Shown: positions 41,826-51,669, counted from the stretch's first letter. The stretch is 64,000 bases of DNA from WTJH01 sp049889695 (GCA_049889695.1 JBMHCX010000007.1:190519-254518); one strand, 5' to 3'. A program made the numbers and translations. The notes: generated from the sequence alone by a model not told the origin.

Positions 41826-43208
41826 ATGCAAACTCCTCGTTTTTCCCTGAAGGGATTGTTGCGAGAATTTCCGTATAACCTCCAACTGGCCTATCCCGTT
41901 ATGGTGGGGATGTTAGGGCATACCTTTGTTCAGTTCATCGACAATGTAATGGTCGGACAGCTGGGTACTGCCGAGCTCGCTGCTGTTAGCTTAGGGAACA
42001 GTTTTGTATTTATTGGGATGTCTTTGGGGATTGGTTTTTCGACCGCTATTACCCCTTTAGTCGCTGAAGCAGATGCGGCTCAACTACCCGACCGGGCCAA
42101 AGCCGTTTTTGCTCATGGCATCGTGTGGTGTACCCTGCTTGGCTTCTTTCTATTTCTAGGGGTGTTTATGGCCAAACCTTTGATGTACCAAATGGGGCAG
42201 CCTCCGGAAGTCGTTGAGTTGGCTTTTCCTTATCTTAAATGGGTGGCATTTTCTCTATTCCCCTTGGTCATTTTTCAGGCATTTAAACAATTCTCCGATG
42301 GGATGTCGCTGACACGTTATGCCATGTATGCTACGGTGTTGGCCAACCTGATTAATGTATTGGTCAACTATGTGCTTATTTTTGGGAAATGGGGTTTTCC
42401 TGAATGGGGGGTCACAGGAGCAGCGATCGGGACACTTTTTTCTCGATTTACAATGCTGATTACCATTATCTTACTAATGCGTTTTCATGAGAAGCTGACA
42501 TTTTTTATTCGGGGCTTATGGCAGGTTTCTTTTTCTAAAAGTTTAATGCAAAGGTTGTTTGCATTGGGCTTTCCCTCCGCTTTACAAATGTTGTTTGAGG
42601 TGGCCTTTTTTACATCGGCTGTCTGGGTTTGTGGCATGCTAGGAAAAAACCCGCAAGCCGCCAATCAGATAGCCCTTAACCTATCGTCGATGACCTTTAT
42701 GGTAGCCATGGGCTTAAGTGTCGCTGCTATGGTAAGGGTTGGGAACCAAAAGGGGCTACAACAATTTAGAGACCTCAGGCGTATCGCCCAGTCTGTATTC
42801 CTATTGACTCTACTGGTGGACATTGTCTTTGCCATCGCCTTTATCCTGGGGAAAGATCTATTCCCGTGGCTTTATTTGGAAGCCAGCACTGCCCTAGATG
42901 TACTGGAAGTGGTGGCGATTGCTTCCTCTCTTTTTTGGGTAGCTGCTCTCTTTCAAATTTTCGACGGTGCCCAAGTAGTGGCTCTCGGAGCTCTTAGGGG
43001 CCTACAAGACGTAATTGTCCCTACTTGGATTTGCTTTACGGCCTATGGTATGGTAGGCTTCCCCATCATGATTTACCTGGGGCTCTACACCGATTTAGCA
43101 GCCACTGGCGTATGGATTGGTCTTCTCTCAGGACTAACGGCCAGTGCAGCCATGCTCTATCTGCGATTTTTACATCAATCGCGCTTACTGATTGAAAAAG
43201 CCGAGTAG
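41826..43208 (+). CDS. MATE family multidrug/organic cation exporter
   Basis: 460 aa, twelve membrane segments, in the NorM/DinF-like MATE family: VMVGMLGHTFVQFIDNVMVGQLG at the start (with family-typical Asp), GFPSALQMLFEVAFF at the second half, and QIFDGAQVVALGALRG near helix 10. ATG 41826 follows the peptidase stop with 1 bp between. Exports cationic drugs or metabolites with Na+ or H+. Last gene of the mscS run. Confidence 0.93.
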   Translation: MQTPRFSLKGLLREFPYNLQLAYPVMVGMLGHTFVQFIDNVMVGQLGTAELAAVSLGNSFVFIGMSLGIGFSTAITPLVAEADAAQLPDRAKAVFAHGIVWCTLLGFFLFLGVFMAKPLMYQMGQPPEVVELAFPYLKWVAFSLFPLVIFQAFKQFSDGMSLTRYAMYATVLANLINVLVNYVLIFGKWGFPEWGVTGAAIGTLFSRFTMLITIILLMRFHEKLTFFIRGLWQVSFSKSLMQRLFALGFPSALQMLFEVAFFTSAVWVCGMLGKNPQAANQIALNLSSMTFMVAMGLSVAAMVRVGNQKGLQQFRDLRRIAQSVFLLTLLVDIVFAIAFILGKDLFPWLYLEASTALDVLEVVAIASSLFWVAALFQIFDGAQVVALGALRGLQDVIVPTWICFTAYGMVGFPIMIYLGLYTDLAATGVWIGLLSGLTASAAMLYLRFLHQSRLLIEKAE

Positions 43209-43221
43209 AGACCTCCTGCAT

Positions 43222-43249
43222 TTAAGCCTTTGAATACGGTTTAATTTTG
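43222..43249 (+). terminator. Weak terminator at the end of the mscS run
   Basis: 7-bp stem with one G-T (43222-43228 with 43238-43244), then TTTTG and a run of eight T a few bases on. It overlaps the stop codon of the convergent TlpA gene. Confidence 0.4.
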
Positions 43250-44374
43250 AGCTTTTTTTTCGTTCATCAGCGAGGTTAATGTTTGATGAAGCTTTTCTTT
43301 ACGGAGGTCTTTAGCAATTATTTTACCATTGCTGTCGACCAGCAAATTAAAGGGTATTCCGGTGATCCCATACAATAAAGCAGCTTGATTTTTTGCTCCT
43401 TCCAGGTCGCTGACATGAATCCAATTCAGACCCTCTTTCTCGATAGCGTCCAGCCATTGTTGTTTTTTGCTGTCTAATGAAATTCCAAATATTGTAAAGC
43501 CCTTATCTGAATACTCCTTGTAAGATTTTATCATGTGAGGGTACTCAGCCTTGCAGGGACCGCACGAAGAAGCCCAAAAATCGATCAGCGTATATCTATG
43601 TTTTGAATAAATATCGGATAACTTAATGGGGTTTCCATCAGTATCCTGTTGTGTGAAGTCGTGTGCCGTGCTTCCAAGATCAACTGCATGAACCCTCGAA
43701 ATAAGTTGATTCATATATACCATTGAAGGAATAGAATCCAGCTCTATATTTTTTAGCCATTGTTCCATTTTCTGAATGGCCTGTGGAGAACGTTTATACG
43801 ATTCAGTCCAAAGATAAAAAGCACTTAAGACCGATTTGGGATGGTTCATGATATAATCATCGATCAATTGAGTTGATAAATCCCCATATTCTTTCTTTGC
43901 TTTCAGCAGCAATTCCATTTCCATTTGTGCTTTAATCGTATCTCCTACTTTGATAGCCTCCTGTCGCCTTTTAATAATCTCACCCATTGGATTTTCTTTT
44001 TTCAATTTATTTAAATTCATGCTGTAATCTGATTGTGCAACGGACCCCTCTATTAAGTTTTGATCCGAAGAAAATCCTCCCGTTATAGTTAAATCTGAAT
44101 TTTCCATAAATATGGGTGTAGAAATTTGTTTTCCGGGCACACGTAAAAGATACCAGTTAGGTTTTATGTTTTTGAATAAAGCCTGACCACTCTTTGCTTC
44201 AGTACTGTCAATACTTTCAAACTCTCCATCGGCTTTCAACTGAGTCAGTACATATGTTCCTGAAGCTCCATTAAAGTTCAACAGCAGTTTGTTGCCTTTT
44301 TCTACCGCTTGTTCACATGAAAGAAAAATACAAGTACAAATTATTAAGAGGATTAAATTTTTTTGAATAGACAT
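43241..44374 (-). CDS. TlpA-like thioredoxin lipoprotein of a SusCD locus
   Basis: 377 aa. Lipobox in CIFLSCEQ; residues about 25-130 form a DUF4369-like beta domain, 130-230 a helical linker, and about 235-375 a TlpA/AhpC-type thioredoxin fold with active site SSCGPCKAEYP, GISLDSKKQQW and GITGIPFNLLVD (cis-Pro). It should reduce disulfides at the periplasmic face of the outer membrane. It follows susD in the ECF-FecR-SusC-SusD locus with an 87-bp gap; such thioredoxins are regular companions of SusCD pairs that lack glycoside hydrolases. Confidence 0.9.
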   Translation of the reverse strand: MSIQKNLILLIICTCIFLSCEQAVEKGNKLLLNFNGASGTYVLTQLKADGEFESIDSTEAKSGQALFKNIKPNWYLLRVPGKQISTPIFMENSDLTITGGFSSDQNLIEGSVAQSDYSMNLNKLKKENPMGEIIKRRQEAIKVGDTIKAQMEMELLLKAKKEYGDLSTQLIDDYIMNHPKSVLSAFYLWTESYKRSPQAIQKMEQWLKNIELDSIPSMVYMNQLISRVHAVDLGSTAHDFTQQDTDGNPIKLSDIYSKHRYTLIDFWASSCGPCKAEYPHMIKSYKEYSDKGFTIFGISLDSKKQQWLDAIEKEGLNWIHVSDLEGAKNQAALLYGITGIPFNLLVDSNGKIIAKDLRKEKLHQTLTSLMNEKKAQN

Positions 44375-44461
44375 TGAATTATGTTTTTTAAGAATTACGT
44401 ATTGATTTTATATTGCGTGTAGATCGATCCTGATTTTGTTATGCAGTAGTAACTAAAAGGA

Positions 44462-45874
44462 TTAATCCCGAATATTTTCTCCAATCTGAGGAGATTGCAA
44501 AATGTATTTTTGTGCGATGGGGATCGCCCAATTATTGCTGTTGGCTAGCAAGGTATATGTTTGTCCATCGAGATTTCTAGTGAGCGTGATATTGGCATTG
44601 TCAAATGCATTATATCTTTTCAGGTCAAAGAAGCGAAGACCACTTCCAGAGAGTTCTCTTCTTCTTTCGTCTTTTACTAGAGCAAGAATTTCTCCTGTGT
44701 CAGTAGAGGTAATCGCCTCATAACTTTCCGTATTGAATCTATTGATCCTAAGCGTGTTTAAATCTTGAATGGCTTGGGCGGTATCACCTAGTCGAGCACT
44801 TGATTCTGCTCGCATGAGCAAGACTTCGGGAACCGTACATCCTAAATTCCTATAATTGATAAAATATTGATAACCCAGCGCATAACCATCAGCGGGTATG
44901 CCAAAAAGAAAGGATATTGGTGAGTACAATATACGCCGGATATCCCCTTCTTCATATAAATTATATAAATCATCGGAGGCAACCAACAACGCAAAAGTGT
45001 CGTTACTTTCCTTGTACCACAGTAATTGGTTATCGTCTTGAGGATATGGAATCGAAAGCACATCAAATACAGTACCATGCGTATTGTAGTCATTGACCGT
45101 GTTATATATGGAAAGAGATTGATTTGCAGCTTGTAAACATGCCTCATAATTGCCCATATATAAATGTAGGCGAGCCAAAAATGCATATGCACTGACTTTT
45201 GTAGGTCTGTGCTTTAGATTATTGGCTTCTGGAATTTCTGGGAGGTCATCAATAGAAGATTCTACTTCTTCCAACATGAACTGATAGATTTCCCCAACTG
45301 AAACACGTGAAAGATCGATGTCTCCTAAAGAGCTGTCTAATCGCAGTGGAACTCCGGGAATATCAAATGCATTGCCGGGGGTGTAATGTAAAGCATACAT
45401 ATTCACTAAAGCATAATAACTAAACGCCCTTTGGATTTTAGCTTCCGCCAATATTTGCAACTTTTGAGCCATAGTACCCCCCGAAGCTTCCATTACCTCC
45501 TCAATGACTAAATTGGTGGTATAGATTTGACCATATAATTGCACCCAGTCCGCATCTTCTGCATTTTCATCATAGATATTGTCTTGCCAAGTGAATTTAT
45601 TGATGGTAGTTTGTCCAAAACGATTCATGATTTCATCCCTAATAACAAAATCATCAGACATATAATCTGAATTCGAGTAAGACACTCCAAACCCAGGTGA
45701 GATTTTGTCGGCGGCCCCTTGTCCAAAGAGATCTACTTGGTCCATGAGTAACCGATAATCGTTGACTCTGGAAGGGATAATTACTCCTTTGGGTTTTATA
45801 TCTAGCCATTCTTCTCTGCTACATGAAGAGAAAATGACGAAGAACAGTAATAAGTAAGCTGTATTTTTTTTCAT
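44462..45874 (-). CDS. SusD/RagB family substrate-binding lipoprotein
   Basis: 470 aa. Signal with lipobox FSSCSREEWLDIKPKG, the classic SusD opening. TPR-like helical part (about 70-250) and the C-terminal RagB region with EVLLMRAESSARLGDTAQAI, LNTLRINRF and RRELSGSGLRFFDLKRY. It caps the SusC channel and delivers bound substrate. No glycan-degrading genes are in the locus, so a peptide or other ligand is as likely as a sugar. Confidence 0.95.
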   Translation of the reverse strand: MKKNTAYLLLFFVIFSSCSREEWLDIKPKGVIIPSRVNDYRLLMDQVDLFGQGAADKISPGFGVSYSNSDYMSDDFVIRDEIMNRFGQTTINKFTWQDNIYDENAEDADWVQLYGQIYTTNLVIEEVMEASGGTMAQKLQILAEAKIQRAFSYYALVNMYALHYTPGNAFDIPGVPLRLDSSLGDIDLSRVSVGEIYQFMLEEVESSIDDLPEIPEANNLKHRPTKVSAYAFLARLHLYMGNYEACLQAANQSLSIYNTVNDYNTHGTVFDVLSIPYPQDDNQLLWYKESNDTFALLVASDDLYNLYEEGDIRRILYSPISFLFGIPADGYALGYQYFINYRNLGCTVPEVLLMRAESSARLGDTAQAIQDLNTLRINRFNTESYEAITSTDTGEILALVKDERRRELSGSGLRFFDLKRYNAFDNANITLTRNLDGQTYTLLANSNNWAIPIAQKYILQSPQIGENIRD

Positions 45875-45885
45875 GATAATAGTGT

Positions 45886-48800
45886 TTAAAATTTGGCAGA
45901 TAGGTTGAATGTGAAAGTGGGGCTTACAGGAAACAGTATACTTTCAGGGTCTTTATCCCACTTGTTAAAATTGATCAAGCCTAAGTTCCGTGCTTGAATA
46001 CTCAGACTTAAATCTTGCAACTTAATTTTGTTCAGTACATCTTCCTGAAAGCGATAGCCTAAAATAATTTCTCTTAAACGTATGTGAGAAGCTGAATCTA
46101 CCCATTGATTACCTCTGGAATAATAGGAATAGCCGGGCAGGGAAGCGTCTGTCTTTAGCGTAGGAAAACGAGGAATCGAAGTGCTGTTTTCGTCTCCCGG
46201 ATTTTTCCAGCGATTTTCATAGTCTTTGTGGATATGACTTCTGTTAGATTTAAATGATTCACTTCTGATGTCGAGAAAGTCCGTATTCCGAAAAACATGC
46301 CCTAGTTTAAAGGTAATCAGCGACCGGAAAAAAATATTTTTGTAAGAAATATTATTGACCCAAGAGCCATAATATTTAGGGGTGGTTGTGCCGTTAAATT
46401 CTAGTGCATCAGGGGTGTCAATCGGAGCATTTTCTAAAGTGCCGTTGACATCGGTTTGCCCATTGAGGTTAATGATTTGACCTTTTTCATTTCTAAACAG
46501 CGGATCCCCATTACTGTCTAATCCAGCGAATCGATAACTGTATAAATATCGCAAAGGAAGGTTTGCTAGGGGTTCACCATTCAGATAAGTGTTAATCGTT
46601 TCTTCAGGCGTATCGACTTTCGTGACTTCGTTTTCATTATAACTGAAATTGAAAACGGTATTGTATTTTATGGCTTTTGCTTCGGAGACCTGTAGGTTAA
46701 TGTTGACATCAATTCCTCGGTTTTCCATCTCCCCTGCATTGATGATGGCACTGTTAAAGCCATAAACGGAAGGGAACGATACTGGAGCAAGCAGATCTTT
46801 ACTTCTACGGTTATAGTATTCAAGAGTACCCGTTAGCCGGTTGTTGAAAATGCCAAAATCGAGACCTAGATTGGTAACATAGACTTTTTCTAAGCGTAGC
46901 TCCGGATTTTTGATGTCTGAGATATACGAAAAAAGGAGATCTAGAAAAGTATTTCTCGAAACAGTGGTTTGTAAAAATGGGCTTGTTCCATTGTCGGAAT
47001 TACCATTTACCCCATACGTCAGCCTTAAAGCGAGTAGGCTAAAAATATCGTTTTTGACAAAATTTTCTTTGTACAGATCCCATTTACCTCCAATCGAATA
47101 GAGAGGGATGTTTCTATATTCGTTGCTCGCACCAAAAAGGTTAGTGTCATCTAATCGTATACTTCCTGTTAGGGTATATTTATGATCGAAAGTATAGCGT
47201 GTGTTTGCGTAATAGGATATAAATCTATCTTCTCTTTCGCGCACCCGATTTGGGTTATCGATTGTTCGGGTACCAAAGGGGGTTACAGGGACTCTTTCTC
47301 CAAAGGCCACATTGGCAGAAGTAAGTGATTGTGGGTCGTAGCCATAGAGCGTATTGGTACTTCCACTTTGCAGTTCTTGTCTCATCTCATAGCCCGCCAA
47401 AGCACTTATTTTGTGAAGTCCTTCCTGAAATTCTTTATCGAAGGCCAGCTGTAACCTTCCCTGATGGGTTCTTTCTATATCATTATCTCTAGTAAGAACT
47501 GAACCGAGCGGAAAATTAGTGACAAGCTGTTCTTCATCTCTACTGTAAGTCGTGAAGGTATTTGCCATATTGCGAACGAAATAGGTGTTCTCATTCAAAA
47601 GAGAAGTCGCATTTATATTTAGCCATTCGTATTGGTATGAGCCTTTTAAATTTAGAAATTCGTTGATTTCATATTGAAGGGCAGTTTGGAATCTGAATGA
47701 GGTTGATCTGCTCAGATTATCCTTATTGTCAAATTCCTGTTTGAGATTATAATCCCAATTGTAGGGATAGCCTTCTTCTACTTTTGTCTCTTTGTATTGT
47801 TGTGCAAAGTCTCTTACCTGAGGTAAGTAATTACCCTGATTATCAAGAATTTGTTGGTACTGATGCAGAGATTGATAATTGCTATCTCGCATACCATTTG
47901 TATATCTTTTACCAGAGGTAAAGTTGAGGTCTGTATTGAGGGTTAGCTGGTCGTTGAGGTCGAAACTGTTGCGAAGACTTGCAATTATTTCATCCGATTT
48001 ATTTTCTTTATAAAACCCTTCGTTTTCATTGATATTGTAGACAATAGACGCTCTATAGCTGCTCTTCTTTCCCCCACCAGTAATATCTATATTGTATTGT
48101 CGCCAGTATTCATGACTCATAAAGAGCTCTTCAAATTCCTGACGACTATCGATATTTCTTAGACCATTTATGATATTGTCCGCCTCGGCCTGACTAATCA
48201 GGCCATTGGCCAATTGCAAATAGGTTTGCAAACCCAAACCGTGCGGCGGCTGATTTCTACCTGACGGCAAAATTTCCCAGCTATTATCGGCTAAATGTTT
48301 TTCAAATTCGAGAAAGCTTTCCGTACGAGCATAGGACAGGTCGTTTAGCTCTTTTTGAGCGGTTACGGCATAGTTGGTAGATAACTCTATGCTAGGGGCT
48401 TTACTTTTATCTCCTTTTTTGGTCACGATTACGATGACCCCGTTGGCAGCCCTAATACCCCAAATAGATGCAGCTGCAGCATCTTTTAAAACGGTGATAC
48501 TTTTTATGTTGTTGGGATTGATGGAGTTTAACCCTTGCGTTATGGGAAAACCATCTACCACGATTAAGGGGTCATTATTGGCATTTATGGTACTTAGTCC
48601 CCTGATTATGGGGCCATCCTGTTGATCGAATAAAATACCTGAAACTTCCCCTTCAACTTTGTTGAGGATGTTTTGGGCAATTTTCATGTCGAGTACCTCA
48701 TCTTTGATCTGTTGAAACGAGCCAGTCGTTCTTTCTTTTGAAATTTCCTGATACCCAGTGCTTAGGACGACCTCCTCTAATTCATTGACAGAGGATGTCA

Positions 48801-49470
48801 TAAGGATTTCTATATTGTCTTGTTCACTTACCTCTATTTCACGGGTTTCAAAGCCTAGGTAAGAGAAGACTAAGATGCTTTCATCGGATTGAACGTATAT
48901 CTGAAAAGCACCATCAAAATCTGTAACCACTCCATTGGTCGTATTTTTTTCAATAATATTCACTCCAGAAAGTGGAACCCCATCATCATCAGTTACCACT
49001 CCTCGGACACTGCGTTGTTGAGTTTCCAAAGCTTTTACTCGATCCCTATTCATTTGGGTAAGCGGCTTCACTTTTTTTGGACCAACGGTAGCGTTTGATG
49101 GATCTTCCTCCAGCTGACCTTCATCAGGATACAGTACAATTTGTTGATCTAAAAAGCGATAGGAAATGGGTTTGTCGGCAAAGAGTAGCTCGAGTACGAC
49201 TTCAATGGCTGCATCTTTTACACGTATGGAGTAGGGGGTGTTAACATCTACCAGGTTGTTACTGTAAAAAAAGCGGTATTGACTTTCTTGCTCGATTTTA
49301 TGGAGGATTTTGGCTAACTCCACATTTTGCATGTCTATACTGATTAGCTGACCGTTGACTTCTAAAGCCGACAGTCGAGTAAGGGTAATCACAGCAAGTA
49401 GGGCATAGGCTTTCATGATTTTAACGAAAAATTTAAATCGTTGGGTGTCTGATGCGTTTCTTTTTTTCAT
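45886..49470 (-). CDS. SusC/RagA family TonB-dependent transporter with STN domain
   Basis: 1194 aa from ATG 49470 (MKKRNAS; the frame opens at 49536, with a further start MKAYALL possible). Signal peptide, then an STN (secretin/TonB short N-terminal) domain for sigma-factor signalling at about 45-115, a carboxypeptidase-like domain (RGVVTDDDGVPLSGVNIIE) at about 155-230, the plug (GYQEISKERTTGSF, PLIVVDGFPI, SIWGIRAANGVIVI) and a long beta-barrel. The STN links it to the FecR/ECF pair upstream. It imports the SusD-bound ligand by TonB energy. Substrate unknown. Confidence 0.95.
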   Translation of the reverse strand: MKKRNASDTQRFKFFVKIMKAYALLAVITLTRLSALEVNGQLISIDMQNVELAKILHKIEQESQYRFFYSNNLVDVNTPYSIRVKDAAIEVVLELLFADKPISYRFLDQQIVLYPDEGQLEEDPSNATVGPKKVKPLTQMNRDRVKALETQQRSVRGVVTDDDGVPLSGVNIIEKNTTNGVVTDFDGAFQIYVQSDESILVFSYLGFETREIEVSEQDNIEILMTSSVNELEEVVLSTGYQEISKERTTGSFQQIKDEVLDMKIAQNILNKVEGEVSGILFDQQDGPIIRGLSTINANNDPLIVVDGFPITQGLNSINPNNIKSITVLKDAAAASIWGIRAANGVIVIVTKKGDKSKAPSIELSTNYAVTAQKELNDLSYARTESFLEFEKHLADNSWEILPSGRNQPPHGLGLQTYLQLANGLISQAEADNIINGLRNIDSRQEFEELFMSHEYWRQYNIDITGGGKKSSYRASIVYNINENEGFYKENKSDEIIASLRNSFDLNDQLTLNTDLNFTSGKRYTNGMRDSNYQSLHQYQQILDNQGNYLPQVRDFAQQYKETKVEEGYPYNWDYNLKQEFDNKDNLSRSTSFRFQTALQYEINEFLNLKGSYQYEWLNINATSLLNENTYFVRNMANTFTTYSRDEEQLVTNFPLGSVLTRDNDIERTHQGRLQLAFDKEFQEGLHKISALAGYEMRQELQSGSTNTLYGYDPQSLTSANVAFGERVPVTPFGTRTIDNPNRVREREDRFISYYANTRYTFDHKYTLTGSIRLDDTNLFGASNEYRNIPLYSIGGKWDLYKENFVKNDIFSLLALRLTYGVNGNSDNGTSPFLQTTVSRNTFLDLLFSYISDIKNPELRLEKVYVTNLGLDFGIFNNRLTGTLEYYNRRSKDLLAPVSFPSVYGFNSAIINAGEMENRGIDVNINLQVSEAKAIKYNTVFNFSYNENEVTKVDTPEETINTYLNGEPLANLPLRYLYSYRFAGLDSNGDPLFRNEKGQIINLNGQTDVNGTLENAPIDTPDALEFNGTTTPKYYGSWVNNISYKNIFFRSLITFKLGHVFRNTDFLDIRSESFKSNRSHIHKDYENRWKNPGDENSTSIPRFPTLKTDASLPGYSYYSRGNQWVDSASHIRLREIILGYRFQEDVLNKIKLQDLSLSIQARNLGLINFNKWDKDPESILFPVSPTFTFNLSAKF

Positions 49471-49489
49471 AATTATGTCTATTGATATT

Positions 49490-49505
49490 TGTCGCATTTG
49501 CGACA
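49490..49505. promoter_or_regulatory. Perfect 7-bp inverted repeat upstream of the SusC gene
   Basis: TGTCGCA (49490-49496), two T, TGCGACA (49499-49505). It lies 20-35 bp upstream of the SusC start, between fecR and susC, a position suited to an operator. Confidence 0.45.
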
Positions 49506-49516
49506 GGTGAACAAAT

Positions 49517-49552
49517 GGGAAGACATGTTGCCGCATGTCTCCCTTTTTTTTT
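49517..49552 (+). other. Hairpin with plus-strand T-run between fecR and susC
   Basis: Stem AGACATG/CATGTCT (49521-49527 with 49534-49540), flanked by GGG/CCC, 6-nt loop, then nine T on the plus strand. In that direction it is a textbook terminator, yet no plus-strand gene precedes it; on the minus strand it would lie in the fecR-susC mRNA. Confidence 0.5.
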
Positions 49553-49554
49553 GA

Positions 49555-50481
49555 TCAGTGCTCGGCTTGTTCGATCCAGATAATACCATTGACTTCAGTC
49601 CATCGGATAGGCGAGGATAGGGACAACAAGCGCATGGCATCTTCAAAATTTAAATTGTCGAAAGATCCGGTGTATTCATAGGCGTATAGATGTTGGGATT
49701 TTATTTGAATGTTTTTGTTGTAGTAGCGTTCAAAGTCTCCTATTACTTGCTCTAATGGTGTTCGTTTAAAAATCATACGTCCGTGTCTCCAGGCCTCTTC
49801 ATGATCGGTGATGACTTCTTCCACACTAATTTTTTTGGTCTGTATGTCAAAAACTGCTTTTTGGGCAGGCTTTAATTCTACGGGAAGTGCTTTGTTGGGA
49901 TATACCTCTACTTTACCATGTATTAGGGTAGTTTCTACTGTCTTGTCCTGAGGATAGGCACGAAGGTTAAAGCGAGTGCCTAATACTTGTACTTTTAATT
50001 TAGCTGTTTGGACAGTGAACGGTTTGTCAGGGTTGTGATAAACTTCAAAAATAGCTTCTCCTACCAAGTGCACACTACGTGTTTCCGTTCCAAAATCTTT
50101 GGAGTATCGTAGCCGACTTCCAGCATTTAAATAGACCTGACTGCTATCGGGCAACATCACATGGTGGCGATCTCCCATTTGTGCTTGTACCTCAATATAG
50201 GAAGTGGGTTCTCTGATCACATTTAACCAGATCAATAGTATCATTGCTGCGGCTATGGCACTATACAAAACATTTTTTCTTTTTTTTGAAGGTCTAATCA
50301 GTGGTCGAAGTTCGTTATCAGCGACCGTCGATTGTTGCATCTCCTGCATCACGTGCTTTGCTTTTCTTAAGCTGAAATGCGCTTTGTTTTTTGGATTTTT
50401 AATCAACCATTTATAGAGCTGATCTTGCAATTGCTTGCCGCCCTTTTGTTGAAGATATCGATCTATATCACGGTTTTTCAC
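49555..50481 (-). CDS. FecR-type anti-sigma/sigma regulator
   Basis: 308 aa. An N-terminal cytoplasmic helical domain (1-70), one membrane segment (about 72-88) and a periplasmic FecR domain: MLPDSSQVYLNAGSRLRYS, VGEAIFEVYHNPDKPF, VLGTRFNLRAY, then DUF4974 at the end (YTGSFDNLNFEDAMRLLSL). It senses the loaded SusC STN domain and controls the ECF sigma factor encoded 62 bp upstream. Confidence 0.94.
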   Translation of the reverse strand: MKNRDIDRYLQQKGGKQLQDQLYKWLIKNPKNKAHFSLRKAKHVMQEMQQSTVADNELRPLIRPSKKRKNVLYSAIAAAMILLIWLNVIREPTSYIEVQAQMGDRHHVMLPDSSQVYLNAGSRLRYSKDFGTETRSVHLVGEAIFEVYHNPDKPFTVQTAKLKVQVLGTRFNLRAYPQDKTVETTLIHGKVEVYPNKALPVELKPAQKAVFDIQTKKISVEEVITDHEEAWRHGRMIFKRTPLEQVIGDFERYYNKNIQIKSQHLYAYEYTGSFDNLNFEDAMRLLSLSSPIRWTEVNGIIWIEQAEH

Positions 50482-50542
50482 AAGCTTCCTTTTGAATGTA
50501 GACGAAAAAAAAGCCCTTTACCCTTAGTCGATCTCCCTTTTT

Positions 50543-51112
50543 TTAAAACAACCCTAAAAAATCTTTCAGCTTTTTCCGTAAGTGTTTCAGTGCCTTACTC
50601 ATATGCGCCTCTACCGTTTTGGGAGAAATGTCCATTTGACGAGCAATTTCCGCTTGCTGATAGCCTTTGAAACGACTCATGATAAATACGCGTTTGCACT
50701 TTTCAGGTAATTCATCGATCGATTGTTCAATTTGCTTCTGTAGTTCCTTTTCTATCAGTGATGCGGCGGTTTCATCTGCTAGGGATGCATATTGGATCCA
50801 GGCGTGTTTTTGAACATAATCATCATCTAGGCTTAGTAGCTTCTTTTTTTTCTGTAAATAGTCTAGACAAGCATTACGGGCGGTTCTGAAGATATAACCA
50901 TTGATATTCGTATGAATCTGATCTCTTTTTTCCCAAATGGTAAATAATACTTCCTGAGCAATGTCCTTGGCATCGGATGGATTCCAAATATATTGTGTAG
51001 CCAAGGCGAGTATCTTATGGTGGTATAAGCGAAAAAGGGCTTCAAAAGCCCGTTGCTCTCCTTTGTGTAGAAGGGCCAAGAGTTGGGTGTTATTTTCTAT
51101 TCCGTACCCCAT
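50543..51112 (-). CDS. ECF-type RNA polymerase sigma factor (Bacteroidota FecI-like)
   Basis: 189 aa. Region 2 at about 20-90 (FRLYHHKILALATQYIW, DAKDIAQEVLFTIWEKRD) and region 4 at about 125-180 (ELPEKCKRVFIMSRFKGYQQAEIA, ISPKTVEAHMSKAL). First gene of the locus; it should direct transcription of susC/susD when FecR is triggered. The promoter it recognises cannot be read here. Confidence 0.94.
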   Translation of the reverse strand: MGYGIENNTQLLALLHKGEQRAFEALFRLYHHKILALATQYIWNPSDAKDIAQEVLFTIWEKRDQIHTNINGYIFRTARNACLDYLQKKKKLLSLDDDYVQKHAWIQYASLADETAASLIEKELQKQIEQSIDELPEKCKRVFIMSRFKGYQQAEIARQMDISPKTVEAHMSKALKHLRKKLKDFLGLF

Positions 51113-51443
51113 GGTAGGTGTTCTTGTTGAATAGGAATCTCACCTATGATCTTTCTCAGGGAAACACCGTCGATCGTATGCTACTGAGGTAATGTATTTC
51201 TGAGAGAGATTTTGGTAGATTTGGGTGTATTATTGGTCTCCTTACCAAGTTAGGAAATATTTCAGGATTAGAAAGCAATGCATCTTCACCTGATTTATCT
51301 ATCAGAGAGTATTGAACGCTAAAGAAGGTTGCTGTACTTCCGTGGTCAGGGTGTCCACTTCCGTTGAACTTTTGCGATAATTTTTTTCAAGGCTGTATTT
51401 TTTCCTCTGTTTTGAATATCTTCCCAAAAATTTTTAAAACCTC
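51113..51443. other. 331-bp divergent intergenic region
   Basis: Lies between the ECF sigma gene (minus) and the 51444 gene (plus). TAGATTTG at 51216-51223 fits a plus-strand -7 box but is 220 bp from the next start codon. I see no convincing ORF and only short hairpins. A longer untranslated leader or an undetected small RNA is possible. Confidence 0.4.
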
Positions 51444-51668
51444 ATGGATTTACCCAAATTTTTAATTGCTGACGCTTCCGAGCAACCAGAAGCCATCTAT
51501 GTGGTACATACCGTTTATCCGCGTTTTATTCTCAATGTAGCAAACGATGAAGTGGTCTGGCTAGAAGAATTTCAACAAGACGACGAAAAGGAACTAGCAG
51601 AGTCCGCCGAAACTCTCTTACAAGAAGCTTTTGATTTTTACGATCAAGAAATGGAAAGTTTAGACTGA
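51444..51668 (+). CDS. Small acidic hypothetical protein, 74 aa
   Basis: Very acidic, with no signal peptide. It begins MDLPKFLIADASEQPE, followed by VYPRFILNV and a Glu/Asp-rich helix at the C-terminus. Proteins of this look are conserved in flavobacteria, without known function. It sits 1 bp upstream of the PAP2 gene, so they form an operon. Confidence 0.75.
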   Translation: MDLPKFLIADASEQPEAIYVVHTVYPRFILNVANDEVVWLEEFQQDDEKELAESAETLLQEAFDFYDQEMESLD

Positions 51669-51669
51669 T

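Noticed and set aside
51272..51316. 14-codon ORF in the sigma-factor upstream gap
   Set aside because: Too short, with no supporting start or stop context.
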